DNA of 64,000 bases from Solibacteraceae bacterium (GCA_026984795.1 JALSRK010000052.1:186001-250000); one strand, 5' to 3'; positions 38,666 through 48,357 are shown, counted from the first letter of the stretch. The notes: generated by a model from the letters alone, not told the origin. Made by a program: numbers and translations.

Positions 38666-40828
38666 ATGAGAGTCCGCGAAGCCCCGCTCGAGTTCAAAAT
38701 CCACGGGATGGATTGCGCCGAGGAAGTGTCGGTTCTGAAGCGCGAAGTGGGGCCCGTGGTTGGAGGCGAGGAGCATCTCGCTTTCGACATCCTCAACGGC
38801 AAGATGACCGTCCTGCCGGAAGCGCCCCACCGAGATGCGAACGCAATCGTCGCCGCCGTCGCCCGCACCGGAATGAGAGCGGAGGCGTGGCGCGGGCCTG
38901 AGCCAAGCGCCGACGGCTTCTGGAAGCGCCGCGGTCGCACGGTGATGACCGCGGCCAGCGGGATACTCCTCTCCGCCGCCTTCGCCCTCCACGCCTGGCT
39001 GGCCGGCGGCGTTGTCGCCGCCCTGGTGGCCGAGGGCGGCGGCGTCCCCGTGCCGGCCCGCATCCTCTATGGACTCGCCATCGTGGCCGGTGGTTGGTTC
39101 ATCGTACCCAAGGCCTGGATCGCCGCCCGGCGGCTGAGGCCCGACATGAACCTGCTGATGACCATCGCCGTGGCCGGGGCGGTGGGCATGGGGGAGTGGT
39201 TCGAGGCCGCCACCGTAGCGTTCCTGTTCGCTCTTTCGCTCCTGCTCGAATCCTGGAGCGTGGCCCGGGCTCGGCGGGCCGTCGAGGCTCTGATGGACCT
39301 TGCCGCGCCGGTGGTACGTGTACGCAATGAGGACGGCTCCGAAGAGGAAGTCGCCCCGGAAACGGTCCCGCCGGGTACGCGGTTCATCGTCCGGCCGGGT
39401 GAGAAGATCCCCCTGGACGGCCGTATCGTGAGCGGCGCCAGCGAAGTGAACCAGGCGCCCATTACCGGCGAGAGTCAGCCGGTGGCGAAAGAACCGGGCG
39501 AGGAAGTGTTCGCGGGGACGATCAACGGCTCCGGGGTTCTTGAAGTGGTCTCCAGCCGCCCCGCCGGCGATACGACCCTGGCCCACATCATCCGCCTCGT
39601 CGAGGAGGCCCAGAGCCGGCGGGCGCCGGCCGAGCAATGGGTGGAGCGCTTCGCCCGCGTCTACACCCCGGCCATCATCGGGCTCGCCGTGGCCGTCCTC
39701 ATCGTGCCGCCCGGGCTTTTCGGGGCTCCGTGGGAGGACTGGATCTACCGCGCTTTGGTGCTGCTGGTGATCGGCTGCCCCTGCGCGTTGGTCATCTCCA
39801 CCCCGGTGAGCATCGTCGCCGCACTGGCCGCCGCTGCCCGCAACGGCGTTTTGGTGAAAGGCGGCCTCTACATGGAGGAGCCGGCCAAGCTCCGGGCGCT
39901 GGCCCTCGACAAGACAGGCACCCTCACCGAAGGACGCCCGGCGGTGGTGGAGGTGATCCCGCTCAACGGCCATACCGAGGCGGAGGTGCTCGAGCGGGCG
40001 GCGGCCCTCGAGGCGCGCAGCGAACATCCGTTGGCCCGGGCGATCGTCGAATACGCCGGCCGCCGCGGTATTGCGCCGAGACCGGCCGTAGACCTCCAGG
40101 CGATTCCCGGCAAGGGCGCCACGGCGCGCCTGGATGGGCGCATCTTCTGGCTCGGTTCGCACCGCTACCTGCACGAGCGGAATCAGGAGGTGCCGGGGAT
40201 CCATGAGCGCCTGGAAGAGCTCTCGGGCGCCGGGCGCACCGTGGTCATCTTCGGCAACGATACCCACGTTTGCGGCATGATCGCTTTGGCCGACACGGTC
40301 CGCAGAGAGGCCCGGCCTGCGGTCGAGTCACTGAGACGTCTTGGCGTCCGCCACGTCGCCATGCTCACCGGCGACAACGAACCCACCGCCCGCGCCATTG
40401 CCCGGGAGATCGGAGTCGACGAGGTTTACGCCGAGTTGCTGCCCGCCGACAAGGTCCAGACCGTCGAGAAGCTCGTCGAGAAGTACGGCCACTGCGGGAT
40501 GGTGGGCGACGGGATCAACGACGCCCCGGCCATGGGCCGGGCTTCGGTGGGCATCGCCATGGGCGCCGCCGGCAGCGACGCCGCCATCGAAGCGGCCGAT
40601 ATCGCCTTGATGTCCGACGACCTCTCGAAGTTGCCCTGGCTGGTCGCCCACTCCCGCCGGACGCTCTTCATCATCCGTCAGAACATCGCGCTCTCGATCG
40701 CCATTAAAGTGCTCTTCGTCGTTCTCACCTTCGCAGGCCACGCTTCGCTCTGGGCGGCGATCGCCGCCGACATGGGCGTCTCACTGTTGGTGATCTCCAA
40801 CGCCCTCCGTTTGTTGCGCCGGGATTGA
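38666..40828 (+). CDS. P1B-type heavy-metal-translocating ATPase (Zn/Cd/Pb type)
   Basis: 720-residue inner-membrane cation exporter. The N-terminal metal-binding domain has GMDC17-A-E-E: one Cys and acidic residues in place of the CxxC pair, a pattern seen in some Zn/Cd exporters. In TM6 is the CPC motif (Cys371-Pro372-Cys373). Phosphorylated Asp415 lies in DKTGTLTEG, the HP dipeptide is in SEHPLARAI, the actuator loop has ITGES and the hinge MVGDGINDAPA. It would remove metal from the cytoplasm, delivering it to the CzcCBA-like pump. The gene follows the PII-like gene by 64 bases and ends the island. Confidence 0.95.
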   Translation: MRVREAPLEFKIHGMDCAEEVSVLKREVGPVVGGEEHLAFDILNGKMTVLPEAPHRDANAIVAAVARTGMRAEAWRGPEPSADGFWKRRGRTVMTAASGILLSAAFALHAWLAGGVVAALVAEGGGVPVPARILYGLAIVAGGWFIVPKAWIAARRLRPDMNLLMTIAVAGAVGMGEWFEAATVAFLFALSLLLESWSVARARRAVEALMDLAAPVVRVRNEDGSEEEVAPETVPPGTRFIVRPGEKIPLDGRIVSGASEVNQAPITGESQPVAKEPGEEVFAGTINGSGVLEVVSSRPAGDTTLAHIIRLVEEAQSRRAPAEQWVERFARVYTPAIIGLAVAVLIVPPGLFGAPWEDWIYRALVLLVIGCPCALVISTPVSIVAALAAAARNGVLVKGGLYMEEPAKLRALALDKTGTLTEGRPAVVEVIPLNGHTEAEVLERAAALEARSEHPLARAIVEYAGRRGIAPRPAVDLQAIPGKGATARLDGRIFWLGSHRYLHERNQEVPGIHERLEELSGAGRTVVIFGNDTHVCGMIALADTVRREARPAVESLRRLGVRHVAMLTGDNEPTARAIAREIGVDEVYAELLPADKVQTVEKLVEKYGHCGMVGDGINDAPAMGRASVGIAMGAAGSDAAIEAADIALMSDDLSKLPWLVAHSRRTLFIIRQNIALSIAIKVLFVVLTFAGHASLWAAIAADMGVSLLVISNALRLLRRD

Positions 40829-40868
40829 GGCTGGGCCCCTTCGAGGCGCCGGCAACTCTCGAACGGGC

Positions 40869-40891
40869 GGACCGCCGACTCGGAGCGGTCC
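40869..40891. terminator. Hairpin between P1B-ATPase and convergent cytochrome gene
   Basis: GGACCGC (40869-40875) pairs with GCGGTCC (40885-40891) around a 9-base loop in the 69-base gap between two converging genes. It has no U-tract on either strand, so a bidirectional but weak terminator is the best reading. Confidence 0.4.
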
Positions 40892-40897
40892 GGCACG

Positions 40898-43363
40898 CTA
40901 CCGTGAGCCTTGTTTCCGCCGCCAGACCAGGAACCCCGCCAGAAAGCCGAAGAGGACGGCCGCTCCACCGCCCACTTGAGTCCACGCTGCAGTGAGCAAT
41001 AGCGAATGAAGCACATTCTCGTGCCGGCGGCGGGAAACGGGAAGCAATCCGGCGGTGGCGGCGGCGTGGTGCAAGAGACTGACCGCCAGCGACCTGTCGG
41101 GGATCTCCTGGTGGCAGCCGAGACACACGTTCCGGCGGTCCAGGACGAGGCGCTGTTCTCGACTCAGTGGTCCGGAACCGGCGAAATGATGGCCGACAGT
41201 TTGTAGCTGGCGCCCGTCCCGCGTCACCACCGCGGACCAGTCCCGTTCGAGCCCGGCGATCGCTTCGATCTGCACCCGTGCGCGCCGCGGAATCACTTCG
41301 CCGCCCGGCGTCGTCAGATCCACCACCGTGGGCTGGTCCCAGGGCCGATTCAATCGCCCGCCCCCAATGCCGTAGCCGGCGGCCTTTTCCGATCCGTGGC
41401 ACGATTCGCACGTCCGCGCTCTCCCGATCGTGTGCGGCTGCACGGGACTCATGTCACTGCCGAGCTGCCCCTCCGGGCCGGCGCCCTCACTATCGGGCAA
41501 CGTGCGGAAGATATGATTCCGGACGATCTCCTTGCCGTCCGGGCCGATGATCGTCACCGAGACCTGACAGCCGGGGATCAGCGGGCTGACGCGCCCTTCG
41601 CCGTTGACGCCCAGAACAGGGTCTTCCCAGCGCATATAAGAGCGCAATTCGGTCGCTTTTCCAGGGATCATCGTACGGAACCGCGTTTCGCCTTTGACAG
41701 TCCGGCCGGCCCGGGTGGCGTGCTGGTGACCGGCGGCCACCCAGTCGAAGCTCTTTTTTGCTCCCGAATAGTCGATCTTCACGTGGCAGCCGTAGCATTG
41801 CGGCGCCCAGGATGCGTGGCAGGCGTAACATTCCATCCGCTCGATGTGCCGGCCGATGTTCACCATGGCCACCCGGGCAGCCAATGACAATGCGCCCCGC
41901 CCGGCCTTCCGTTTCAGGGGCTCCAGCCGGAGCGCCTTCCCGCCGGCGGTGTGGACCACGACAAAATCGCCGTCCCGCACCACCTCGGGCATCGGATTGC
42001 CCCGGGCGGTCAGGATCCAGCCGTCAGGCGCCTCAGCCACGGCGCCACGTCGCAGATGTTCCGGCAGATTGCGGGCGGTGCCTCTCGGCGGCCCTTCGGC
42101 AGCTCCCGGCCCGTTCTCGTCGCCGAAACCGAGCGGGAGCTCCCACGGATAGCGGTCCGGAGTCCCGTGGCAGTCGGCGCACTCGATCTCGACGCCGGCC
42201 AGGTTGGCCCCGGCGATGAAACCGTCGCCGTGCACGTCGCCCGACGTGTGGCAGTCCTGGCACAACATGCCCCGCCGGTAGTGCACGTCTTCGGTCATCG
42301 CCAGGTAGTGCTTCGTGTGCAGCGCGATCTGCCCGCCGCCTCCTTCGGTGTACGGCGAATCCCAAGCCGCTTCCATGAGGCCCTGGTAGGAGACGCCGAT
42401 ACGCTTGCCGCGATTGTGACAAGTGGTGCAGGTCTCGACGGGGATCCCGGTGTAGCGCAGGCGGCCCGTGTCCACTACAGCGTCGGAAGTCGCCTGGATC
42501 GTGTGGACCAGCAGATGGCCGGGCTGGTCTTTCGGAATCGTCCGGTCCGCCCCTTCATAGAGTCCTTCATTGCTGTAAGGGATGTGGCAGGCGCCGCACC
42601 CCATACCCCGGTAGTCGCCCCGGCGGGCGCGGCCTTTCACCGCCAGGTGGCATCGCTGGCACTCGGCCCGGATGTAGGTGAACACAGCCTGCCGCGGGTC
42701 TCTCGCAAGTCCCTCGAGACTGTCGTCGGAAGGGGCCTCCGGCAAGGTCTCCTGCCGGGTGACGAACACGTTTGGAAATGCCGCGGCCTTCCGTGCCATG
42801 TAGTCCCGGTACGCCGGCGTGCCGAGACGCTTTCCCGGATCCACCGGGTTCGTCCCGTCATAATTGGCCCACCGGTGCTCATAACCCTCGAGGGAGCCGA
42901 AGGACCAGGTCGTGCCCTGGATCTTGCCGGCCTCGGTCATCATGAGACTGTTCCACTGGGTGCGGACGAGCTGGGCATGGCACTGGCCGCAGGTACGCGG
43001 ATTCACCCAGGGCGAGGCGGGGTCGGGGTAGAAGGCATCCGGTCCCCCGCCCGCCCTGACTTCCTTGCGGGAACCGGAATGGGCCGCGGCCACCGTGCGG
43101 GCTGCCGGGTCGCCGCCGTGGCAAACGATACAGCCGTCGGGATCCCCCCACGCCCGCCCCCGCCCCAGGATCTGCTGGAACATCCCGCTCCCCGGCTGGC
43201 GGATCGGCTCGATACCGGCGTGGCACCCGGCCGCCGTACAGCCGGAACCGCTCCAACGAAACGGCTTCGACCCGTCCTGGGGGCGGGCGGCACGGGTCAA
43301 CAGCAGCGACCCGGCGAGGATCAGGGCGGATCGGAAGCCTCGGCACCCCCGGGCAAGCCCCAT
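40898..43363 (-). CDS. Membrane-anchored multiheme cytochrome c, up to 12 hemes
   Basis: 821 residues from ATG 43363; the frame is open to 44044 but the extra part is the shadow of the beta-barrel gene. Signal peptide: SALILAGSLLLTRA. Eleven CxxCH motifs are visible (CIVCH, CGQCH, CQRCH, CGACH, CTTCH, CQDCH, CADCH, CYACH, CYGCH, CESCH, CLGCH), plus one CX4CH (CTAAGCH) near the N-terminus. The C-terminus has one hydrophobic helix and a basic tail (LFGFLAGFLVWRRKQGSR), so the heme domain faces the periplasm and is anchored in the inner membrane. Such proteins belong to the octaheme/hydroxylamine-oxidoreductase-like and related groups, but I cannot assign a substrate. It may pass electrons to periplasmic or outer-membrane partners; the neighbouring barrel is a speculative partner. 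Confidence 0.92.
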   Translation of the reverse strand: MGLARGCRGFRSALILAGSLLLTRAARPQDGSKPFRWSGSGCTAAGCHAGIEPIRQPGSGMFQQILGRGRAWGDPDGCIVCHGGDPAARTVAAAHSGSRKEVRAGGGPDAFYPDPASPWVNPRTCGQCHAQLVRTQWNSLMMTEAGKIQGTTWSFGSLEGYEHRWANYDGTNPVDPGKRLGTPAYRDYMARKAAAFPNVFVTRQETLPEAPSDDSLEGLARDPRQAVFTYIRAECQRCHLAVKGRARRGDYRGMGCGACHIPYSNEGLYEGADRTIPKDQPGHLLVHTIQATSDAVVDTGRLRYTGIPVETCTTCHNRGKRIGVSYQGLMEAAWDSPYTEGGGGQIALHTKHYLAMTEDVHYRRGMLCQDCHTSGDVHGDGFIAGANLAGVEIECADCHGTPDRYPWELPLGFGDENGPGAAEGPPRGTARNLPEHLRRGAVAEAPDGWILTARGNPMPEVVRDGDFVVVHTAGGKALRLEPLKRKAGRGALSLAARVAMVNIGRHIERMECYACHASWAPQCYGCHVKIDYSGAKKSFDWVAAGHQHATRAGRTVKGETRFRTMIPGKATELRSYMRWEDPVLGVNGEGRVSPLIPGCQVSVTIIGPDGKEIVRNHIFRTLPDSEGAGPEGQLGSDMSPVQPHTIGRARTCESCHGSEKAAGYGIGGGRLNRPWDQPTVVDLTTPGGEVIPRRARVQIEAIAGLERDWSAVVTRDGRQLQTVGHHFAGSGPLSREQRLVLDRRNVCLGCHQEIPDRSLAVSLLHHAAATAGLLPVSRRRHENVLHSLLLTAAWTQVGGGAAVLFGFLAGFLVWRRKQGSR

Positions 43364-43379
43364 GTGAGAGATTGTATCA

Positions 43380-43402
43380 GCGCCCGCACAGACAGCGGGC
43401 GC
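43380..43402 (-). terminator. Hairpin between beta-barrel gene and cytochrome gene
   Basis: GCGCCCGC (43380-43387) and GCGGGCGC (43395-43402) form an 8-bp stem with a 7-base loop, 11 bases past the stop of the minus-strand barrel gene and before the cytochrome start. The following transcript has no strong U-tract (TGATACAATC), so it could be a terminator or attenuator. Confidence 0.5.
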
Positions 43403-43413
43403 CGGCCGCCTGC

Positions 43414-44076
43414 TCAGAAGATAAAGCTGATACCGGCCATTGGCGTCAGGTTGTGGATCCAGCCCCCGAGATCGGCGCCCGGGGCGGGTAGGATCACTTC
43501 CTTGGGAAACGGCGTCGTGTAGTCGAGCACTTCCACATGGAAGCGCACGTGATCGCCCGCCCGGAACTTGACGCCGGCACCGAACACCACCAGTGGTTTC
43601 CATTCCGACGTCCGCGTCAGGATGGCGTAGTCCTGCAGCGGCTGGGTGGCGCTCTCGGTCCCCGTACCGGCGTACTGTTTCACTCCACCGCCCACCGCGA
43701 TATAGGGCCGCACGCTGCTCCCACGGTCCGTGAAATGGAATTGCAGACTGTAGGCGATGGCGTGGGAACGGCCGTCCATAGTGACGGTCTCTCCCCCGGC
43801 CTTCAGCCGCAGTCCGTTCTGCTGGAAGGCGTAACGGATTTCGCCGCCGACCTTCCCATAGAGGTCCTGCGTCAGCCAGGCGCCGAGGGCGAAACTGGAC
43901 TCGAAGCCCGCCTCCGCCGAGCCCGGCGGGGCGGTGAAGCTCTTGTCGAAGTAGAAGCTCCCGCCGCCGCCGAAGCCCAGGGCCCAGGTCCCTTGCTGGG
44001 CCCCCAGGGAGCCGGCCGCCGCCATCATCATGGCCGTCAGACACACTATCCGCGTTTTCACTGTAGCCTCACCCAT
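43414..44076 (-). CDS. Outer-membrane beta-barrel protein
   Basis: 220 residues with a signal peptide (CLTAMMMAAAGSLGAQ). The mature part alternates hydrophobic and polar residues as in an 8- to 10-stranded barrel (WALGFGGGGSFYF, GAWLTQDLYGKVGGEIRYAF, YIAVGGGVKQY, PMAGISFIF) and ends in Phe, the BAM recognition signal. OmpW/OmpA-like barrels look similar. Start could be residue 1 (44076) or residue 6 region. No catalytic motif. It sits between the cytochrome gene and the TIGR03437 protein, in the same direction. Confidence 0.82.
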   Translation of the reverse strand: MGEATVKTRIVCLTAMMMAAAGSLGAQQGTWALGFGGGGSFYFDKSFTAPPGSAEAGFESSFALGAWLTQDLYGKVGGEIRYAFQQNGLRLKAGGETVTMDGRSHAIAYSLQFHFTDRGSSVRPYIAVGGGVKQYAGTGTESATQPLQDYAILTRTSEWKPLVVFGAGVKFRAGDHVRFHVEVLDYTTPFPKEVILPAPGADLGGWIHNLTPMAGISFIF

Positions 44077-44115
44077 TCTCTTTGCTCTGTGCCGGCCGCG
44101 GGCCAGCGAACCTCA

Positions 44116-47100
44116 TCACTCGACGACGCGCACGTAAACCGTCGTCTCGCTCGAGCCCTGGCTGATCACCAGGGGCTGCCGCTTACCCTTGGGCGTCCAC
44201 CAGGGTACATAGGCGTTGATCTGGTAGACGCCCACCTGGCCCGGCGCCAGACCGGCGAAGCTCACCGGAAGGCCCGTCGGGCCGATGTGTAGCTGCACCG
44301 GGATCAGCACTTCGGCAAGCGGATCTGAAGGAGCGGGGTTCCCCTCCTTGACGAAGGGATTCGTGGGCCCCAATCCAGTCAGATAGATCGTAATCATCTC
44401 CTCGCGGTGGATCGGGTTCGCGTCGGTGACCATCTGGCCGTTCTTGGCGCGCACGATCGTCGGGTAGACTTGCGTCGTCCCGGGCGCCCCATGCGAGAAG
44501 ACAGCCGGAGCCGCCGGCTGGATCGTGAGCCGGTAGCTGTCGCTCACGCCGCCCGGCGTCCGCAAGATCAGCGTCGTCTCGCCGATCGCTTCGAAGGGCA
44601 GTTGTGCATTGATCTGGGTCGGCGAGACGAACAGCACCGGCACCGGCACGCCGTTGACGGTCAGACAACTGTTGCCCAAGGCCGTCGGCAACGGAATCTG
44701 GCTGGTAGCCTCGTTGGTCGGACTCAGGTCCTGCCCGAAGATGCTGATCAGCCCGCCGGGAGCGACCGGCTCCTGATAGTCGGCTGCGTTCACCACCGCG
44801 CCGATCTTGGGCGGCGCCACGCTGGCATCGTAGTCCCAGGGCAGCACCGTAAAGCCGGACCGCGTCAGGCTGATGATCACCTTTCGCCCGTAAAGCGGCG
44901 CCAACGTCCGGGTGAAGGGGAAATCCTCGTCGCCGAGCAACGGAGCCTCCGCCATTCGGGTGGCGCCGGTACCCTGCCCCGTCTGGATGTCTACACGCTG
45001 GATGACGCCCGGCGACGAGGCGTCCGGGGCTGTCGTTCGGATACCCACGTCGTCCACGAAGGCGAATCCCGAGGGCGAACCCGTGCCCGTCTCCATGATG
45101 CTCGTGGTCACCAGCGAGGCGTTCATCAGCCGGTCGCCCACCACGTACTGGCCGAAGGCCGAAGCCGCATAGGCGCCGCTCAACTCGTCGGTGTCCTGCC
45201 GCGAAATGGTGAAGGTGTCCGCGTTGGCGTCATAGAGCATGACGTTGCCGTTCGCCATGGCCACGAGGATCGTCGCCCCGTTCGGCGAACCCACCAGGAC
45301 GGTCTGATCGTCGATGTCGTTGGCGTAGACCCCCAGGCTCGGCAGCTCCACCGCACGGCGGGCCAACAGGTCCACCCGGTCGATGGCGTGGGTGCCGTCC
45401 GCATCGCGGTTGGCGGTAAGAATGGCGTTGCCGGACGTCGCAACGGACCTTGGGTAATGGCCCCCCGGAGCCAGAACCGGCATCGAGGGCTGCAGCGTCT
45501 CGAGATCATAAACCGCAATGTACTGGGAGTTGTCGTGCCCCACCAGCAGCCACCTCCGGTCGAAGGTGATCGCCATTTGCGTGGGCGTGTTCCCCGTCGG
45601 CAGCGCCGCGATTTGCCGGTAGCTGGCGCCGTCGAAGACCAGAACTTCGTTCGTGTCCTGGCGCAGGATATAGAAGCGGTCACGCGTCGGGTCGGCCAGC
45701 ACGTCCACCAGCTTCCCCGGCACGCTCACCACCGTCCCGCGCTGGTCCGGCTCGGGCGTATGCACCAGCACCCGGACCGGTTCGGGCACGTTGATCGCCG
45801 CGCTGGAAGCGACGTCGATCAACACCTCGGCGGTCCCCGAGACGAGCTGGAACGCCGCTGGATCCACCTCGACGGTGATCGTCGCCGGCGTGGTGCCGTT
45901 GGCCGGCTGCACGGCCACGCCCGGCGTGTTCACGGAAAGCGTGAAATCGGTCTGTCCGCCGCCCGGATCCAGGAGTCGGAACTGCGCCTTTTTCACCGAG
46001 CGGTCGCAGAAGCTCCCCTCGAACAACAATTGCTTCCGGTCTGCGCGGACCCGCGGCATCTGGTCCAATTTCCCCACCGGCAGGATCAGCACGCCGCTGT
46101 CCGAGATCGAATACATGGTGTTGTGGTCGGAACTCAAGAGGCTCTTGCCCGCCAGGTTCTCCGGCAGCCGCAGCCGCTCCAGCACCGCCAGGTTGTCGCT
46201 GCGGAGCACCTGCAGGATTGCCGGCCGGTTCTTCTCGTTGGCCGTCGATGCCGTGGTCACCTGGGCGTAGACCACCCCGCGCGAGTCGTCGATCGCGTGG
46301 CTGCCCACTTGAAGCAGCCCTTCCGCGTCGGGAAACTGGGCGAGGTTCCAGACGCCGAATCCCGGGTTCCAGATGTTCGTTCCGTGCAGGGTCCAGCCGG
46401 CCAGGTACTTCGAGCCGTCCTGGTTGACGCTCACCACCCGCGGACCCTGCGGTGGTGAAGAGGTGTAGTTGAGGATCCGCAGCCAGCCGTTGCGCACGTC
46501 GTAGCCGAACTCGAAAGTGTCCGTCAACCCGTAGATCTTCATACCGTCTCCGGAGACGTTCAACGACGTGGCCACGATCTGCGGCGGAAAGTTCGCCGGC
46601 GGCGCCGGCAGACTTGTCGCCGCCAGTTCCGGGATGGTCCCCAGAGAGTCGATGACGCCGGAAACCGGGTCAAACAGAAGGAAGTCGGTGGTGGTCACCA
46701 CCAGCGCGCGGCTGCTGCGGCCGAAAGCCACTCCGAGCGCCGGCGACCCCAGCGCGTACGTCTGTTTGCCGCGGGTCTCCAGGTCAATCACGGTCAATGC
46801 GTTGGTGCCCGAAGCCGGCGGCTCGAAGTTCCCGAAGTGGGCCACGACGAGGTAACGGCCGTCCGGCGACAGCGCGATCGAACTCGGCTGCGGGGCCACA
46901 CTCATCGATGTCTCCAGACGGCGGCTTTCCAACGACACCACGTCGATGCGGTTCGCCGTGAAGTTGGCGACGTAGAGCACTCCTCGCGCCTCATCCAGGG
47001 CAATGTCGGAGGCGTGCCCCCCGATAGCCACGACCTCCCCGAAGGTGCCGCCCCACGCGGGGACGGCCAGGGCGGCCGTAACCAGCCAGGCGCTGAGCGC

Positions 47101-47130
47101 GGTGATCAACCTCCTTGACTTCCGTTCCAT
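44116..47130 (-). CDS. Exported beta-propeller protein with C-terminal TIGR03437-type domain
   Basis: 1004 residues. Signal peptide ends at about VPAWG. The N-terminal ~340 residues are YVTN-type propeller repeats (LDEARGVLYVANFTANRIDVVS, LSPDGRYLVVAHFG). A beta-sandwich stretch (about 370-450) and a second propeller (about 455-690) follow. The last ~225 residues match the TIGR03437 pattern expanded in Solibacter: INAADYQEPVAPGGLISIFGQDL-like (here VVNAADYQEPVAPGG), VSPTQINAQLPF, YLTGLGPTNP and QVGVYQINAYVP. The function of this domain is unknown; proteins carrying it are predicted secreted or surface proteins. It follows the barrel gene with a 39-base gap in the same direction. The extracellular role is inference. 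Confidence 0.85.
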   Translation of the reverse strand: MERKSRRLITALSAWLVTAALAVPAWGGTFGEVVAIGGHASDIALDEARGVLYVANFTANRIDVVSLESRRLETSMSVAPQPSSIALSPDGRYLVVAHFGNFEPPASGTNALTVIDLETRGKQTYALGSPALGVAFGRSSRALVVTTTDFLLFDPVSGVIDSLGTIPELAATSLPAPPANFPPQIVATSLNVSGDGMKIYGLTDTFEFGYDVRNGWLRILNYTSSPPQGPRVVSVNQDGSKYLAGWTLHGTNIWNPGFGVWNLAQFPDAEGLLQVGSHAIDDSRGVVYAQVTTASTANEKNRPAILQVLRSDNLAVLERLRLPENLAGKSLLSSDHNTMYSISDSGVLILPVGKLDQMPRVRADRKQLLFEGSFCDRSVKKAQFRLLDPGGGQTDFTLSVNTPGVAVQPANGTTPATITVEVDPAAFQLVSGTAEVLIDVASSAAINVPEPVRVLVHTPEPDQRGTVVSVPGKLVDVLADPTRDRFYILRQDTNEVLVFDGASYRQIAALPTGNTPTQMAITFDRRWLLVGHDNSQYIAVYDLETLQPSMPVLAPGGHYPRSVATSGNAILTANRDADGTHAIDRVDLLARRAVELPSLGVYANDIDDQTVLVGSPNGATILVAMANGNVMLYDANADTFTISRQDTDELSGAYAASAFGQYVVGDRLMNASLVTTSIMETGTGSPSGFAFVDDVGIRTTAPDASSPGVIQRVDIQTGQGTGATRMAEAPLLGDEDFPFTRTLAPLYGRKVIISLTRSGFTVLPWDYDASVAPPKIGAVVNAADYQEPVAPGGLISIFGQDLSPTNEATSQIPLPTALGNSCLTVNGVPVPVLFVSPTQINAQLPFEAIGETTLILRTPGGVSDSYRLTIQPAAPAVFSHGAPGTTQVYPTIVRAKNGQMVTDANPIHREEMITIYLTGLGPTNPFVKEGNPAPSDPLAEVLIPVQLHIGPTGLPVSFAGLAPGQVGVYQINAYVPWWTPKGKRQPLVISQGSSETTVYVRVVE

Positions 47131-47213
47131 AACCTAAACTCCAGACTGCCTTCTGTTTCGTCTCCACGAGACCGGAGGCGCTCCCGCGCCCCCGGCCCGC
47201 TGCCGTGGACGCC

Positions 47214-47312
47214 CTACTCGGCGTCCGCGTTCTTCCGACGGCGCAGCACGATCAGCCCCAGGAACAGAACCGCCAGCACTGCGCAGATGATCCGAATCAT
47301 CGTCGTATCCAT
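47214..47312 (-). CDS. Single-TM microprotein
   Basis: 32 residues from ATG 47312, MDTTMIRIICAVLAVLFLG followed by LIVLRRRKNADAE: one membrane helix then a basic then acidic tail. An AGGAG ribosome site sits 9 bases upstream, which makes translation credible although the frame is short; longer in-frame starts up to 47426 have poor sequence. It lies 121 bases after the tad operon and upstream of the TIGR03437 gene, in the same direction. Role unknown; helix-plus-RRR resembles a sorting tail but the protein is too short for a passenger. Confidence 0.6.
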   Translation of the reverse strand: MDTTMIRIICAVLAVLFLGLIVLRRRKNADAE

Positions 47313-47433
47313 CGTCGTTCTCCTTTCGCACCAGTATTCGAACTCTCTCCCCGGCCTTCCTCCTCGAAGACCGTCTCTTCGGCAGCCTCCGGCGCGCGGC
47401 GCGGCCGCCACCCGCCGCCGCGTCACGCCGGCG

Positions 47434-48354
47434 CTACATGTTATTCATCATCGGGAGCAAGTCCCGCATGATCCGGACAATCACCGGACCCACCGTCACC
47501 ACGAACAGCGACGGCAAGATACAGAAAAATATCGGGAAAACCAGTTTCACCCCGAGCTTCGCCGCCTTCTCCTCGGCCGCCTGGCGCGCCTGCACCCGCA
47601 TGAAGTCCGAGTGCGCCCTCAGGCTCTGGGCGATCCCGGTGCCGAAACGGTCCGCCTGGATCAGCACCGCCACCAGCTTCTTGAGATCGTCCACCGCCGT
47701 CCGCTCGGCCAGGTTGCGCAGCGCCTCGACCCTCCTCTTGCCCGCCTTCAGCTCCAGGTTGACCAGCCCGAACTCCTCGGCGATCGGCGGGTGGGCGTGC
47801 TCGAGCTCCTTGGCCACCTGCAGGATCGCCTGATCCAGACCGAGACCCGACTCGACGCAGACGACCATCAGGTCGAGGGCGTTCGGCAACCCTTTCCGGA
47901 TCTCCTTCTGGCGCTTCTTGGCTTTGAGCCTTACGTACTCGTTCGGGCCGAAGAAGCCGATCGCCGCCGCAGCGATGACCGCCAGTGTCTTGTTGCCCGG
48001 GTCTCCGGAAGAGCTGGCCGCCGCAACCCCAACGATCACCGGTAGCAGCACCCCGAACAGCACCTTGGTTCCATAAAGCACCTTCAAAGCGTTCGGCCCG
48101 CGGTAGCCGGCCCGGATCAGCCGGCGGCGGACGATGCTCACGTCCCGGGGTGACGCCGGCAACACCGAGCCGAGCTTGGTGATCAGTTCCCGGAACACCA
48201 GGCTCGGGTGCGTCTCCGGCTGCTCGGTCACCGTCACCGCCGCCCCGGTCACCCGGTCGATCGCTTCCTTCGGGCGCACCCACAGCTTCATCCCCACCAG
48301 GGTCAGCGTCACCGACAACATCAAGAAAAGAACGACGGTCAGGACAATCTGCAT
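47434..48354 (-). CDS. tadC: TadC-like pilus-assembly platform protein (T2SS F family)
   Basis: Inner-membrane platform component of the Tad/Flp pilus, 306 residues with an N-terminal helix (VLTVVLFLMLSVTLTLVGM) and C-terminal helices. The T2SS F domain is visible (GLPNALDLMVVCVESGLGLDQAILQVAKELEHAHPPIAEEF). It overlaps neighbouring gene spacing: tadB ends 3 bases before its start. Last gene of the recognisable tad operon. Confidence 0.92.
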   Translation of the reverse strand: MQIVLTVVLFLMLSVTLTLVGMKLWVRPKEAIDRVTGAAVTVTEQPETHPSLVFRELITKLGSVLPASPRDVSIVRRRLIRAGYRGPNALKVLYGTKVLFGVLLPVIVGVAAASSSGDPGNKTLAVIAAAAIGFFGPNEYVRLKAKKRQKEIRKGLPNALDLMVVCVESGLGLDQAILQVAKELEHAHPPIAEEFGLVNLELKAGKRRVEALRNLAERTAVDDLKKLVAVLIQADRFGTGIAQSLRAHSDFMRVQARQAAEEKAAKLGVKLVFPIFFCILPSLFVVTVGPVIVRIMRDLLPMMNNM

Positions 48355-48357
48355 GGC

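Noticed and set aside
43364-44044. N-terminal extension of the cytochrome frame to 44044
   Set aside because: The extra sequence is the out-of-frame shadow of the beta-barrel gene, and the signal peptide begins at ATG 43363.
44407-46458. 683-residue plus-strand frame opposite the TIGR03437 protein gene
   Set aside because: No motifs and Arg/His-rich composition; an antisense shadow.
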